From contig NC_079206.1 in NCBI RefSeq assembly GCF_026745355.1, positions 39,559,779 to 39,623,778 of the forward strand: a stretch of 64,000 nucleotides of DNA. The letters run 5' to 3'. Made by a program: the position numbers and the translations under genes. This stretch comes from Beta vulgaris subsp. vulgaris (Eukaryota; Streptophyta; Magnoliopsida; Caryophyllales; Amaranthaceae). Shown here piece by piece: positions 47,431 through 58,933 of this stretch (positions within the stretch are counted from its first letter, which is position 1; every line of letters starts with the position of its first letter). The notes under the pieces were generated by a model. The model had not been told where the DNA came from. It saw only the letters and a list, made by a program, of their open reading frames with translations, and did not search any database.

Positions 47431-48120
47431 TCAGTCATTCATTGAATGATAAATCACTACAAGTGATGGGGATACACGATTTAAATAACGGAAAATCCAA
47501 TATTTCAAGATTGTATCTAGAATGACTGGAAAAGTGGAAACAAGACCAGATATAATTTGATCGTTATGGGCAAATCCAAAATCTTTGTAGATAGAGCCAA
47601 TCATTAGTTCCCAACCATGGGGCGAGTGAAATCCGATACATAAATCAGTTAATAAAAGAATAGAAAAAGCTTTTATTGTGTCACTTAAGTTATATAGGAA
47701 TTCCTGAACCCAAGAGTTAAGAAGAATAAGTTCTTTATTTGCCAGAATAGAATAACCGCTTAGAATAAGGAAACAGATTAAATTTGTCGAGAAGTGCAAA
47801 ATAATATGGATACAATCCTCATTATGCATCTTGATCAATTGAATCGTTTCATTGTGGATTCCTATACGAAGCTTTTGTAGATGTGTTTCCGGATATTCCT
47901 TTATCATTTCGTCCAACAAGCGGAGCTCCTCTAATTCGATGAATTTTTCTATAAGATTTTTTTCTTGAATAGCATTCAAAAAAGTTTCAGATTGTTTAGT
48001 ATTCCACCAATTAGTAACCCAAGATTCCAGACTTTTTTGAAATGATAGAGAGATCCACCAGGGTAAGAATACTATAGATACAAGATATAGAAAAGAAATA
48101 AATGCTTTCTTTTTTTCCAT
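47431..48120 (-). CDS. cemA: cemA (plastid-derived envelope membrane protein), intact frame
   Basis: CemA (ycf10) is a plastid inner-envelope protein linked to proton and CO2 handling. The frame is complete: 229 codons, the family's usual length, starting [16 protein letters not shown] and ending [13 protein letters not shown]. Hydrophobic helices lie near residues 10-27, 110-125 and 150-165; [20 protein letters not shown] is the conserved core. It starts with an A-rich run that is ATG-proximal. It sits between petA and ycf4 as in plastomes. Despite the open frame, it lies in a NUPT without nuclear expression signals or a transit peptide, so function is unlikely. Confidence 0.93.
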   Translation of the reverse strand: MEKKKAFISFLYLVSIVFLPWWISLSFQKSLESWVTNWWNTKQSETFLNAIQEKNLIEKFIELEELRLLDEMIKEYPETHLQKLRIGIHNETIQLIKMHNEDCIHIILHFSTNLICFLILSGYSILANKELILLNSWVQEFLYNLSDTIKAFSILLLTDLCIGFHSPHGWELMIGSIYKDFGFAHNDQIISGLVSTFPVILDTILKYWIFRYLNRVSPSLVVIYHSMND

Positions 48121-48424
48121 TTTTTTTTTTTCATCTATAAATTGTTAATGAACCCGTCGCGTTCGTCAACTTTATGCGATCTAATATTTCTATCAAACAT
48201 GAATTCTATTCCAATGTATAGAATCCATGAATCTATTTGTTTTTTTGTGATTTAATAATTAGTCCTTGAATCTTGAAAGAATACAGAAATAGACAAAAAG
48301 TCCACTTTGAATTTGAATGAAGAAATGATAAAAAAAAGAGTGTTTCCGGATATTGCAATTGATCCAAGTCGAAGCAAATAAATTCCTTCCTTTCGATGAA
48401 TACACGGCAGAGTCACTTTATTTT

Positions 48425-48978
48425 TCAAAATACTTCAATTGGTACACGCAAGAAATAGGCCAATTCAGCAGCTTTTTGTTCAATTTCTCGTGGAGTCAAA
48501 TTCTCATCAGTACGAGTCAAAGGAATGGCTCCCTGGCCTCTGGTTTCCAAATAAAGGACACGACGAGTATAAATACCCTCTTTAAGTTCTATTCTAATAG
48601 ACTGAATATCGTTTATAAGAAATCGGAAGAAGATGCGACGGTTTTTTCCAGGGAATCCCCAACGAAAAATACAGACTATTCCTTCTTTTCTATCGAATCG
48701 ATCATAACCACTACCTACATTCCACGAAATTGCACACCATAAATAGGAGCTAATAAAGAGGCCGCGATCCCATAGAAAGACATCACGATTCCTTGTGGAA
48801 AAAAAAGAATTTGCTGGGAGGGAAATAAAGATATCAAATTTCTACCAAGATAGCTGGAAATTCCAACCAATAAGAATCCTAATGAACCTAAAAAAAGGAT
48901 AAAGGCCCAGCAGAAATTACTTATTTTTCGAGATCCCGTTATAAGTTCTACCCATATACGTTCTGATCGCCAATTCAT
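48425..48978 (-). pseudogene. ycf4: ycf4 (plastid-derived PSI assembly factor), one-base deletion
   Basis: Ycf4 is a thylakoid protein assisting photosystem I assembly. The copy reads [20 protein letters not shown], two membrane helices ([18 protein letters not shown] and a second near [13 protein letters not shown]), then a one-base loss in the G run near 48760 shifts the frame to a premature stop at 48715. The rest is present in the other frame ([40 protein letters not shown]) and ends with TGA at 48425. It is 554 bp against the expected 555. Non-functional. Confidence 0.94.
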
Positions 48979-49311
48979 ACTAGATCTGATTGCATTTAAT
49001 TTGAATTGAAAGAATACCCAAAATGAATTGTACTTTCCTTACTCTGTCTTGTTTCCGATGTAACTCTCATCAACTAGTCCTATTCTGATGTCGGATGTGT
49101 TTCACTTTTACTTTTATTTAAATATCTAAATATTTATTTCTATTTTCATTTTTAGTTAGATCAAAATAATAACATCGACCCCTATGCAGTCCTCTTTCCA
49201 CATACATAAGGGCTCTTTCATTTATGTTTGGAAGAAATCGTGTGGCATACCATCTCGCTAAATAGATATCTGTGTTATGATTCAAGTCTAAGTCTTGAAA
49301 AAGAAGAAGAT
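48979..49311. other. Plastid-derived psaI-ycf4 spacer
   Basis: AT-rich spacer with no gene; it keeps the gene spacing usual for plastomes. Confidence 0.7.
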
Positions 49312-49422
49312 CTAAACAATCTTATTTTTTTGAACATAAAGAAATAAAGAAGCTATTGCAATTGCCGGAAATACTAGGCCTACTAAAGGCACCAAAATAG
49401 ATGGAAAGTTCATAGTTGTCAT
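49312..49422 (-). CDS. psaI: psaI (plastid-derived PSI subunit VIII), intact frame
   Basis: This small ORF encodes 36 residues: [20 protein letters not shown], then [16 protein letters not shown] and TAG. It is the single-helix subunit VIII of photosystem I and has the normal length. It lies between ycf4 and accD in plastid order. The frame is intact but sits in nuclear DNA without expression signals, so function is unlikely. Confidence 0.93.
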   Translation of the reverse strand: MTTMNFPSILVPLVGLVFPAIAIASLFLYVQKNKIV

Positions 49423-50042
49423 AGAATGGGTACCTCGATTTACTATATTGTAATTGTACCTGTTTGTTATATTTTTTTGTTGTTATTATGTTATTATATT
49501 AATTAATTAATTAGAATTCTAATTCTATAGAAGGAGTATAGTATATAATAAGTACAAAGAATGTAGACTAAAAAATAAATTAGCTTTCTACATATAATAT
49601 ATGATAATCGACTTTATTTTCTTATTTTTCATCTTTTTTTCTTTCTTTTGCTTCTACTAATTCAAGAAAATAGAAGATTTCTTATAAACTCAATTTCCAA
49701 AGGATTCGTTATAGTCTGATCCAAAAGGTATTTTTAATAAAGATTCCCAGAAAATATCGAAAGATGCAAAAAGCTATTTTTTAATTCGAAGTCTATACAT
49801 ATGTACGTGTAAGAAGGGAACATGCATTTTTTTTATTTGACTAATTTCACAGAATAAAAAGGAAGAAGTCGTTCTTTTATCTTGTTGATTGAGTTTTCCT
49901 AATTATTCACATTTTAAAATTCTTTTTCTTATTCCAAAATTTAGGATGTTGCCAACCAAAAACCCCCATTCTCTGGTTTTTACTTTGATTCCAATAAACA
50001 AAAAAACAAACAATTTTTTGAAACAAATAAAAAAAATGGACC
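49423..50042. other. Plastid-derived accD-psaI spacer
   Basis: AT-rich spacer of 620 bp without a gene. An ORF on the plus strand over 49889-50251 is antisense to the accD end and is not a gene. Confidence 0.7.
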
Positions 50043-51241
50043 TTAATCCTCGACTTTATTTTGATTCAAAGGAAAAAAAGCATGCAGTTGAAATAACTCA
50101 CTTAGAACGCCTTTTAAAAGATTACGGGGTACAATTGGATCGAATAAACCCTTATGGAATAAAAATTCGGCTGCTTGTGAACCTTCAGGTACTGTCTTAT
50201 TCAATGTTTGCTCAATCACTCTTTTACCCGCGAATGCAATGTAGGCGTTAGGTTCGGCAATAATGATATCCCCCAACATACCGAAGCTGGCTGTCACTCC
50301 ACCAGTAGTAGGAGATGTAAGGATTGATACATAGAATAACTTTTTATTTGATTGATAATCATATAAAACAGACGAGATTTTAGCCATTTGCATTAAGCTC
50401 AAGCTTCCTTCTTGCATGCGGGCCCCTCCAGAAGCGCATACTATAATAAGAGGTAGTAATTTATTGGCAGCATACTCAATCACCCGGGTGATTTTTTCCC
50501 CTACTACAGATCCCATACTACCTCCCATAAACTGAAAATCCATAACCCCAATTGCTACAGGAATACCGTTTAGTTGACCTATACCTGTTTGAACAGCTTC
50601 AGTTAAACCCGTATTTATTTGATAAGAATCAATACGATCTTTATAAGCTTCGTCCTCTGAATGAAATTCAATAGGATCCATAGAGACCATATCTTCATCC
50701 ATAGGATTCCAAGTACCCGGATCAATCAGAAGTTCGATTCTGTCTGAACTACTCATTTTCAAATGATATCCACATTGTTCACAAATACCCATTTTTGACT
50801 TAAGCAATTTCTTATAATTTAATGCATAACAAAATTCGCATTGAACCCACAAATGTCTATATTTTTGAGTTACATCAAGATTATTAGAACTTTCTCTTCT
50901 AGTTAAATTACTACATTCGTGATAGTTCTTTCACTGAAACTTACACTCCTATTTACACTTTCATTAAAAATGTAACTCAAAATGGAACTGTCACTACTAT
51001 TTAGGATGGAACTTCCAATACGGATTTGAGAATGAAGATAACTGTCAATGCAATTGTGAATGTGGTTATTCCAGTTATCTTTAGTATAATACATGGAAGC
51101 ATCATAATAAGTATGGCCACTCTTATATCTAGAGTTCAAATAACTTGAATTCGAATAATTCGAAAAGGAACTTTGCAGTTCACTCAAAAAAGAATGATCG
51201 TTGTCAATCTCAAAAAAAAAAAAAATTTCAATATCAAAATA
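50043..51241 (-). pseudogene. accD: accD C-terminal part (plastid-derived), frameshifted
   Basis: AccD is the carboxyltransferase beta subunit of plastid acetyl-CoA carboxylase, which starts fatty-acid synthesis. The open stretch 50852-50043 holds the zinc finger (CEFC...CEQCG), then [40 protein letters not shown] and [18 protein letters not shown], the acyl-CoA and carboxybiotin sites, and a normal C-terminus. The 5' side (51187-50903, [20 protein letters not shown]) is in another frame, shifted near 50910. A poly-A run at 51212-51225 also varies. Copia DNA interrupts the gene at 51241/51242; it resumes at 63944. Non-functional. Confidence 0.95.
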
Positions 51242-52434
51242 TGTTAGTCTTGGACGAACACTTAAGCAACTACAAGAGGGGGGGGGGGGGGGTGAATTGT
51301 AGTTGGAGAGATTTTCAAACTTTTTGCGGAAATAAAAGAATGAATAAGTAAGAAGGAACTAATTGCACGAATAAAGAAAGAACTAGGAACAAGAGATTTT
51401 TACAAGGAAACTTCCTAGGCCAATAGGAAGAAAAACCTTGACCACTAGGGATTTTGACTCAATTCTCTTTAATCACTTTTAGGCCAAAAGACTCTCTTTT
51501 GTACAACCTAAACTTGGACCAACTCTGTTCCTCTAGGAACTTGTTCCAATCAGCCTGTTCCCCCTGAACAGTTGACTTCTCCCTTGACTTCACTCGAAGT
51601 CTTTTCTCTTTCTCTCTTCACTTTCTCTTTCTCTCTTTCTCTCAAGAATGATTACAGATTTTGATTCTCTCAACCCAATCTATAATACATCAATGTCTAA
51701 GAAGAAGAAAAACCAAGCAAACTTTCACTAAGAATATTGCATAAAAATTCTGAAAGTTATTCTAAAAAGATCATTACAAACATCTATTTGTAAAGACCTA
51801 TTTACTTGATTTCTTCTCCACCAACTTCTCCATGTTCTTCTCCATGAACACACGTTTGCTTAGCCACTTCTCCATTTTGTCCGTTGTAATCTATCCGTTG
51901 GCAGTTTAGTTTGTTGGGCTTCCACGATCTTCTCCATGATCTCAGCCACTTCTCCATTATCACACGCCTTACATATAGTTAGGTTGTTGTAGTTCCTAAA
52001 TTCTAGGAACTACCTCAACGTTCACTTTGTTGGCGTTGCTGCTTAGGTTAATGATTTGCGGCTCCATATTTCTAGGAAAATATCAAAGCTGCGCATACAT
52101 TTCACTAAACAAGATATTATGGAATCTTCATATATTACATTAGTTATCACCATAATATAAATCGGATAACACAAGTAAATAATAAATAATTTTAAACTTG
52201 ATTAAATAATTAATCAAACCTTCATAAAATATTTACCATTTTATTTGTGTACCAGCCTTAAGAACATTTATTCGAATTAAAAACTAGACAAATAAAATAA
52301 ATAAAACAAAAACAAACTAGAGAACTAGAACTAAGACATAAACAAGTTACTTCTAACAAGGAACCTAAAAACCGAATTAAACTAATAAAATGTAAACATT
52401 AATTATATGTCATTATCAAAATAGTGAAATAACA
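51242..52434 (-). repeat. 3' LTR of the copia element, 1193 bp
   Basis: On the plus strand it starts TGTTAGTCTTGGACG and ends GAAATAACA. It matches the right LTR along its length with few substitutions. A poly-G run of about 14 lies at 51280-51292, and a CTCTTTCTCTTTC tract near 51600. Confidence 0.9.
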
Positions 52435-52449
52435 ATATTCCCCCTTTTT
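52435..52449 (-). promoter_or_regulatory. Polypurine tract of the copia element
   Basis: On the minus strand, AAAAAGGGGGAATAT lies directly before the LTR start TGTTATTTC, the expected site of plus-strand priming. Confidence 0.8.
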
Positions 52450-52986
52450 GATTATGACAATTAATAAAAAAAAAATTAATGTTTTTTTTTTTTTTGTTTT
52501 TGAATAGCAACTCCAAGAAAGAAGAAAATAAACTACACAAACTAACCTAGTGTAAACAACTTTACAGACTGGGAACAGAAGCAACATAGGTAGGAACAAA
52601 GACAAGCAGAATATTCAAGGAACTATGACAAAAATTTTGTTTTTCTGTACACACTTTATCTCTTCCCCCTTTATCATTATCAAAACCAAATGTTGTACCT
52701 GCAGCACTAGAGAGTCAACAGTCTAGGCATCAAGCAAGTTGCTCAAACAGATTTCTCATAATATTAGCTATCGAAACACACAAGCATAATAGGCAAGCAG
52801 AAAGAAGTATTAGGGACAGCAAAAATCAATCAATATGCAGAGTAATGAGAAAGAAAATGAAGAAAGCAAAGAAAATATTAAAAGTACTTCATATGTCTCA
52901 GAAGGACATAAAAAGTAGAATCCAAAAGAGTGTTTAACAATTACAGCCCAAAAAAAAATTGTTCAAGTAGCCAAAGATAAGAGAAG
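52450..52986 (-). other. Non-coding part between extra ORF and 3' LTR
   Basis: AT-rich sequence without a convincing frame, lying in the copia 3' region. Confidence 0.5.
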
Positions 52987-54368
52987 TTAGGATTTGGTTC
53001 GTTTGAAGAGAGAGGAGACCACCGAATCTATCTTGGAAAGCACGCCATCCACCTTGTTCCTGATCCCAGTATCAGCATTCTTGAGTGCAAGTAGTTGATC
53101 CTGCTGCTGAGAGTCGAGAACATGAACAGTAGCTTCAATTGCATTGATCTTGGTGTGTAGGAGGGTCAAAGAATCCTGAATCTCCCGGAGCATCTTGTTT
53201 AGTCCAATTGTAGAAAGTAAAGGGAAATCCACGGTAGTACAAGGAACATGATCAGAATCGAGGTGAATAAAGACAGTTTCACCTTAATCCTGTTCCTTCT
53301 GGAACTTGGACCCAGCCAACCTTTGGCTTTTTCTGACAGACCCACTGGCAACCCCTTCTTCATCCAACTTTGTTTTACTCCCTACCTTAACCTTAACCGG
53401 AGTTTCTTCTCTCTCACACTCTATCTTCCCATTTACCAACCTCAAACTCAGCCTTGATAAAGTTTCTTTTGTAAGATAATTTTCGGGCTCAAGAGAAAAG
53501 GAGGGGCTGGAAGGGAGTTTAACCTTGCATTGTTTGAATACATAGGACAGAAGATTACCATAACCCACTTTGGTGTTATGGGTAATGCAGTGAGAGAGAT
53601 GGGCTTTAATCAGTGAGGGAAGGTTGATTTTGATGTTTTCAGCAAGGCAATACATAATGGAAAGATCCATTAGGCTTGCCTGGGTTCTTTTGGAAGAGCG
53701 AGGTAAAATAAAACGCCAAACCAACTGAAACAACAGCTTATGAAAGGGAGACAACTCCTTTTGATCTAAAGATAAAGCATTCGAATGGCCGTTAAAGAAG
53801 GCAAGAATTTTAGCATTATTGACTCCATTTATGTTTAACTTAGCCATTCCCTTAATGTAATCTTTATAACCCTCATTCGGAATATCAAACCAGTCCCTTA
53901 GTTTCTTCTCAGTGATTGTAACAACTGACCCATTAACAAGCGACACACACACACCCTTTGTTATTGAAAACCCAGAACAAAATTCATTCATCTCCTTTTC
54001 ATAAAACCCTCATCTATGCTAACAATTTTCAACCATTTCTGAAATTTTAAAATTTTCAACAACTCATTCCATTTAGACTTTTTGCACCATGCAATATCTA
54101 TACAAAAACCCACAAGAAATTGCGAAGATTTTATTTTCTTACCTCTTTTTGTAGGTACAACAAGTTCTTGTTCTTGTTCGCTTTCAATTTCATGATCATC
54201 ATCTTCCTTTTTCGGGGAGAGAGAAATTGGTGAAGAAGATGCCGTTTTTGACCTAGAAGAATCTGCGTCATTCTTGGAGGATTCTTGAGCACTTTCTTCT
54301 TCAGGAGATGGTGGTTTCTCTTTCGGTAATTTTGCATGTACATCAGAGGTTTGAGTTTTGGAAGACAT
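52987..54368 (-). pseudogene. Extra (env-like position) ORF of the copia element, broken
   Basis: The frame starts MSSKTQTSDVHAKL at 54368, then a Ser/Glu-rich segment with a basic KRGKKIKSS. A 4-base overlap at 53991-53988 shows a one-base shift into FSITKGVCVSLVNGSVVTIT, KLRDWFDIPNEGYKDYIKGM, HKLLFQLVWRFILPRS, SLMDLSIMYCLAENIKINLP. An in-frame TAA at 53284-53286 precedes a heptad-like coiled-coil stretch, MLREIQDSLTLLHTKINAIE, ending at 52987. The total is about 460 codons. The middle looks like the plant 'putative plant transposon protein' domain found in such extra ORFs; no signal peptide or clear membrane anchor is seen. Its role is unknown. Confidence 0.7.
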
Positions 54369-54893
54369 GTTGACAGAGATTTTGTGAGGTTGAAGATGAG
54401 AATTTGGAGAGAGAGAGAGAGAGACTTGAGTTGATGTGTGAGTAATAGTGAAGGCAGTGATTTGATGTGATAGGTTTATAAAGTAATCATGATGCCGTGT
54501 GAAAAGAAGTGGAAGGTTTGGTTTGATGAAGCGGTTTATGGGTTTTCGGAAGGTAATTAATGAAGTTACTCCTCTTAACTCTAGATTAATTGAACGCTTA
54601 ATTTTGGGCATAATTCAGAGTGATGTGTTTAATTTTTGGACGGAAGGTGTGAAAAGAAAAGGAAACAAGGAAATTTTGAAAAAAAAAAAATTTACTCTTG
54701 CATATGATGAAATTTTTGGTCCATAATATACAAACTACAAGCATACCAAATATGTGTAAGAACACTAAGGGTAATATTCAGAGACATATGTGAGTCCTTA
54801 TACTTGACCCTGGGTGTATGAAAATTAATTCATGAAGATTGGAGTACATATTTAGCAAGAAACAATTTGGGGGAAACCATATCATCTGCACAT
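54369..54893 (-). other. Spacer between copia RNase H and extra ORF
   Basis: The minus-strand frame from 54611 runs open into the extra ORF but its first 80 codons are low-complexity; I take the Met at 54368 as the likelier start. The remainder is non-coding. Confidence 0.4.
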
Positions 54894-57800
54894 TTAAACA
54901 ATCTTTATCATTCCTAGTTCTAAGCGTATCTTTTCAAACCTGTCCCTAGATAGAGGTTTAGTGAATATGTCAACTATTTCATTTTCAGTAGGACAGAAAT
55001 CAACTTTGACTAACCCTTTCTCTACATCATCTTTTAGGAAATGATGTCTAATGTGTATATGTTTGACTCTAGAATGATGAACTGGATCCTTCGAAATGCA
55101 AATAGCACTAGTATTGTCACAAAATATAGGAACACACTTGAATTTTATGCCAAAGTAACGTACCTGTTGCTTGATCCACAATACCTGAGAACAACATGCA
55201 GCAGCAGCCACGTATTCAGCTTCTGCTGTGGAAAGAGCAACGGTATTTTGTTTCTTTGAGCTCCAAGAAACCAAGCTTGATCCTAGGAACTGGACTATAC
55301 CAGATGTGCTTTTGCGATTCACCAAGTCTCCAGCGTAGTCAGCATCGGAATAGCTTACAAGATAAAAGATGTCACTTCGAGGATAGAACAAGCAAAGATC
55401 ATCACTTCCTTTCAAATATCTAAGAATCCTTTTAACAGCTGTCATATAGGATTCCTTAGGATTTGATTGGAATCTTGCACATAAACCAACACTAAAGGAT
55501 ATATCAGGCCTACTTGCAGTTAGATAGAGTAAGGAACCAATCATACCTCTATAGAGTTTCTGATCTACGGACTTACCACTTTGATCCTCATCTAACCTTG
55601 TACCTGTTCCTGTAGGAGTATGGTTTGTTTTTGCTTGATCCATTCCATATTTTTTCAATAACTCTTTTACGTATTTTTGTTGATGGATCATTGTTCCTCT
55701 CTCAGTTTGCTTGATTTGCAAACCAAGAAGGATGTTTAATTCTCCCATCATACTCATTTCAAATTCACTACGCATTAACTCAGCAAATTCTTTACAAAGA
55801 GATTCGTTAGTTGCACCAAAAATTATATCATCCACATAAATCTGAATCACTAGGATGTCTGTTCCTTTGGATCGAAGGAACAGGGTCCTATCAACTTTGC
55901 CTCTTATAAAATCATTAGAAAGTAAGAATTTTGAAAGTCTTTCATACCATGATCTAGGAGCTTGCTTAAGCCATAAAGAGCTTTATCTAGCTTATAGACA
56001 TGGTTTGGAAGATCCGGGTTTTCAAAACCAGGAGGTTGTTCCACATTGACGTCTTCAATCAAATATCCATTTAAAAAGGCACATTTGACGTCCACCTGAT
56101 ACAACCTAAAACCCATGAATGATGCAAAGGCAATTAAAATTCTTATTGCCTCTATTCTTGCTACAGGGGCAAAGGTTTCATCAAAATCAATACCTTCTTG
56201 TTGATTGTAGCCTTTGGCTACGAGTCTGGCTTTGTTTCTTATGATTGTTCCATGCTCGTCTAGCTTGTTCCTGAAGACCCATTTTTGCCTAATTACCTTT
56301 TGGTTCTTAGGCTTGGTCTCTAGGTGCCAGACTTTGTTCCTCTGGAACTCATTCAGTTCCTCTTGCATGGCGTTTATCCAGTCAGACTCCAGTAGGGCAT
56401 CATTGTGATCTCGTGGTTCTGTCATAGATAAAAAGGCATGGAAAGCACAGAAATTTTTCAATTGGGATCTCGTTTGAGTTCCCTTTTCAATATCACTTAC
56501 TATTAAATCCAATGGATGGAATTTTAAGTGTTTCCACGGTCTTGGTTCAATTCTTCTTGTTTCTGCTCCTCCAGTTTGAGGAGCTTCATTCGTCTCATCT
56601 TCTGGATGAATTTCTGGTGCCTGTTCCTCCTGTATAACAGGATCCGGAACAGCTATCTCTTCTTCAGAAATATGCTTTTCGTCGTTACCTGCAGGTGTTA
56701 GTTCCTCATCAATGTTTACTGACTCCTCAATACGAGTCAGTCCTATTTCAAAGTCATTTTCATGACTTGGTTCCTGCAGAGAGTTAGTTTCATCGAAAAT
56801 GACATGGATACTTTCCTCAACACACATTGTTCGTTTGTTGTAAACTCTATATGCCTTACTACTTAAGGCATATCCAATAGAAATAGCCTCATTGCTTCTA
56901 GCATCAAACTTTACTAAATTGTCTTTACCATTATTATGTACAAAGCATTTACAACCAAAAACTCGAAAGTATGAGATATTGGGTTTTCTTCCTTTGAGTA
57001 GCTCATAAGGGGTCTTTAAGATGATAGGTCTTAGCATGACTCTATTGATAATATAGCATGCCGTATTCACTGCTTCGGCCCAGAAATTCTTCGGAAGATT
57101 GCTTGCAATTATCATCGTTCTTGCCATGTCCTCCAAAGTGCGATTCTTCCGTTCTACCACGCCATTTTGTTGTGGGGTTCTAGGAGCTGAGAAGTTGTGA
57201 TCGAGACCTTCATGCCTGCAAAACTCATCAATTTTTGAGTTTTCAAACTCTCTACCATGATCAGAACGCAAATGCTTAATCTTAAAACCACTTATTCTTT
57301 GAGTTCTTTTAGCAAAGTTAACAAACTCGTCAAATGTTTCATCGTTGCTATGAAGAAAAATAACCCAAGTGTACCTTGAAAATCATCAACTATTACAAGT
57401 ACATATCTCTTACCAGATCGACTTTGGATTCGAACAGGGCCACACAAGTCCATATGAATCAATTCAAAGGGACTTTGTGAGCTTACTATTTTCATTGACT
57501 TGAACGAGGATCTAACTTGTTTACCTTTTGCACATGGAACTTCATGGTTTGAGACTTTTATAGTTGGTAATCCAATCACCAAGTCCTTACCACTTAGCTT
57601 CTAGAGTAATGTCATGCTTGCATGACCACATCTTTTATGCCAAAGAAGTGGTTCATTATCAACGGCACTTAAACATGTTAGATTATTCCTAGGAACAAGG
57701 TTGAGATCAACAACATAGGTGTTTCCCTTCCTTGTTCCTTCTAGAATTTTGGTACATGTTCCTGTATTGCTTACTATACAATGTTCATTAGTAAAATTTA

Positions 57801-58068
57801 CACTGTTCCCTTTGTCGCAAAATTGAGAAATACTAAGCAGATTATGTTTTAAACCCTCGACCAAAAATACATTGTCTATGGAATGTGACTTGGACTTTCC
57901 TACCTTCCCGATTGCAACTATGTTACCGGTAAGATTGTCTCCAAAGGTCACAGTTCCTCCATCATAGCCTGAAAGCGAGAGGAATTTCTCTTTATCTCCT
58001 GTCATATGTTTAGAACAACCGTTGTCGAGGTACCACAGGTTGTTCCCCCTCACTTTAGCCTGCATCAA
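54894..58068 (-). pseudogene. Copia pol: protease, integrase, RT, RNase H (few breaks)
   Basis: Frames 58068-57601 (protease and pre-integrase), 57582-57292, 57271-55904 (integrase core and RT start) and 55850-54894 (RT end and RNase H). The protease site reads LDNGCSKHMTG, where DTG or DSG is expected. Integrase: HKRCGHAS, FELIHMDLCGPVRIQSRSGK, DDF, then SDHGREFEN and [15 protein letters not shown] (second Asp and Glu). [44 protein letters not shown]; after a shift near 55975 YVDDIIFGATNE. RNase H: SDADYAGDLVNRKSTSG, SSKKQNTVALSTAEAEY, FCDNTSAICISKDPVHHSRV. Stops and shifts sit near 57600, 57290, 57272 and 55975, so it is defective but young. Confidence 0.9.
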
Positions 58069-58129
58069 AGCAATCAGTCAGTGGTAGGAACCAGTTTGAC
58101 TTGGGTTCCTCTGTTGGGCTAATATTTCT

Positions 58130-58686
58130 CTAAGCTTTCCAGACTTGCTTGATTAAGTGGGTATTCATTTCAATATGTTCTTCTCTGGAGGAACAGTCAG
58201 ACACTAAGTGTCCACTGTTCCCACAGTAAGAGCATATTCGGCTGCTTGGAAGATCAACATATTTTTTCATTTTGTTTTTCTTCTTGTGATTGAAACCTAG
58301 CCCACTTCTTCCTTCATTTTTATATTTTTGTATCCAACTTACTGGATCAGGAAGAGTTGTTCTTGAAGCTTCCATTTTCTCTTTAAGTACAAGATATTTA
58401 CTCAAAACTTTTTCATGTTCGAATTTTAATTTTTCGAACTCGGATCTTGTATTTATAGAGGAACTGGTTCCTTCAGGAACAAATAGTTTCAATTCAGCCA
58501 TTTCCATATTTAAGAAGTAGTTTTCATTTTTAGCATTTTCAAAAGCTTCTCGAATACGTCGGTTTTCATCAAATACTTCAAAGAATCTTTCTTCAATGTT
58601 TGCATTCACTGTTTTTAACCAATTTGAGTGTCCTTTGGTGACTTCCAAGGCTTTTTCTAAATTTTCTTCTCTAACACAATTTGCCT
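58130..58686 (-). pseudogene. Copia gag C-terminal part
   Basis: This is the C-terminal half of gag: coiled-coil-rich Glu/Lys segment and one zinc knuckle CSYCGNSGHLVSDC (CX2CX4HX4C) near the end. The open frame runs without start from the LTR junction at 58686, so the N-terminal capsid domain is gone. The stop at 58130 lies upstream of the protease. Confidence 0.85.
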
Positions 58687-58933
58687 TGTAGTCTTGGACG
58701 AACACTTAAGCAACTACAAGAGGGGGGGGGGGGCGAATTGTAGTTTGAGAGATTTTCAAACTTTTTGCGGAAATAAAAGAATGAATAAGTAAGAAGGAAC
58801 TAATTGCACGAATAAAGAAAGAACTAGAAACAAGAGATTTTTACAAAGAAAACTTCCTAGGCCCAATAGGAAGAAAAACCTTGACCACTAGGGATTTTGA
58901 CTCAATTCTCTTTAATCACTTTTAGGCCAAAAG

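Noticed and set aside
50043..50852. Bacterial-like accD suggesting horizontal transfer
   Set aside because: Sequence and neighbours (psaI, ycf4, cemA, petA, psbJ) are plastid, so plastid-to-nucleus transfer explains it.
51278..51292. Poly-G run repeated at 58721-58733 and another at 32861-32876
   Set aside because: The first two are the same position in the two copia LTRs; length is probably slippage or sequencing noise, not a feature.
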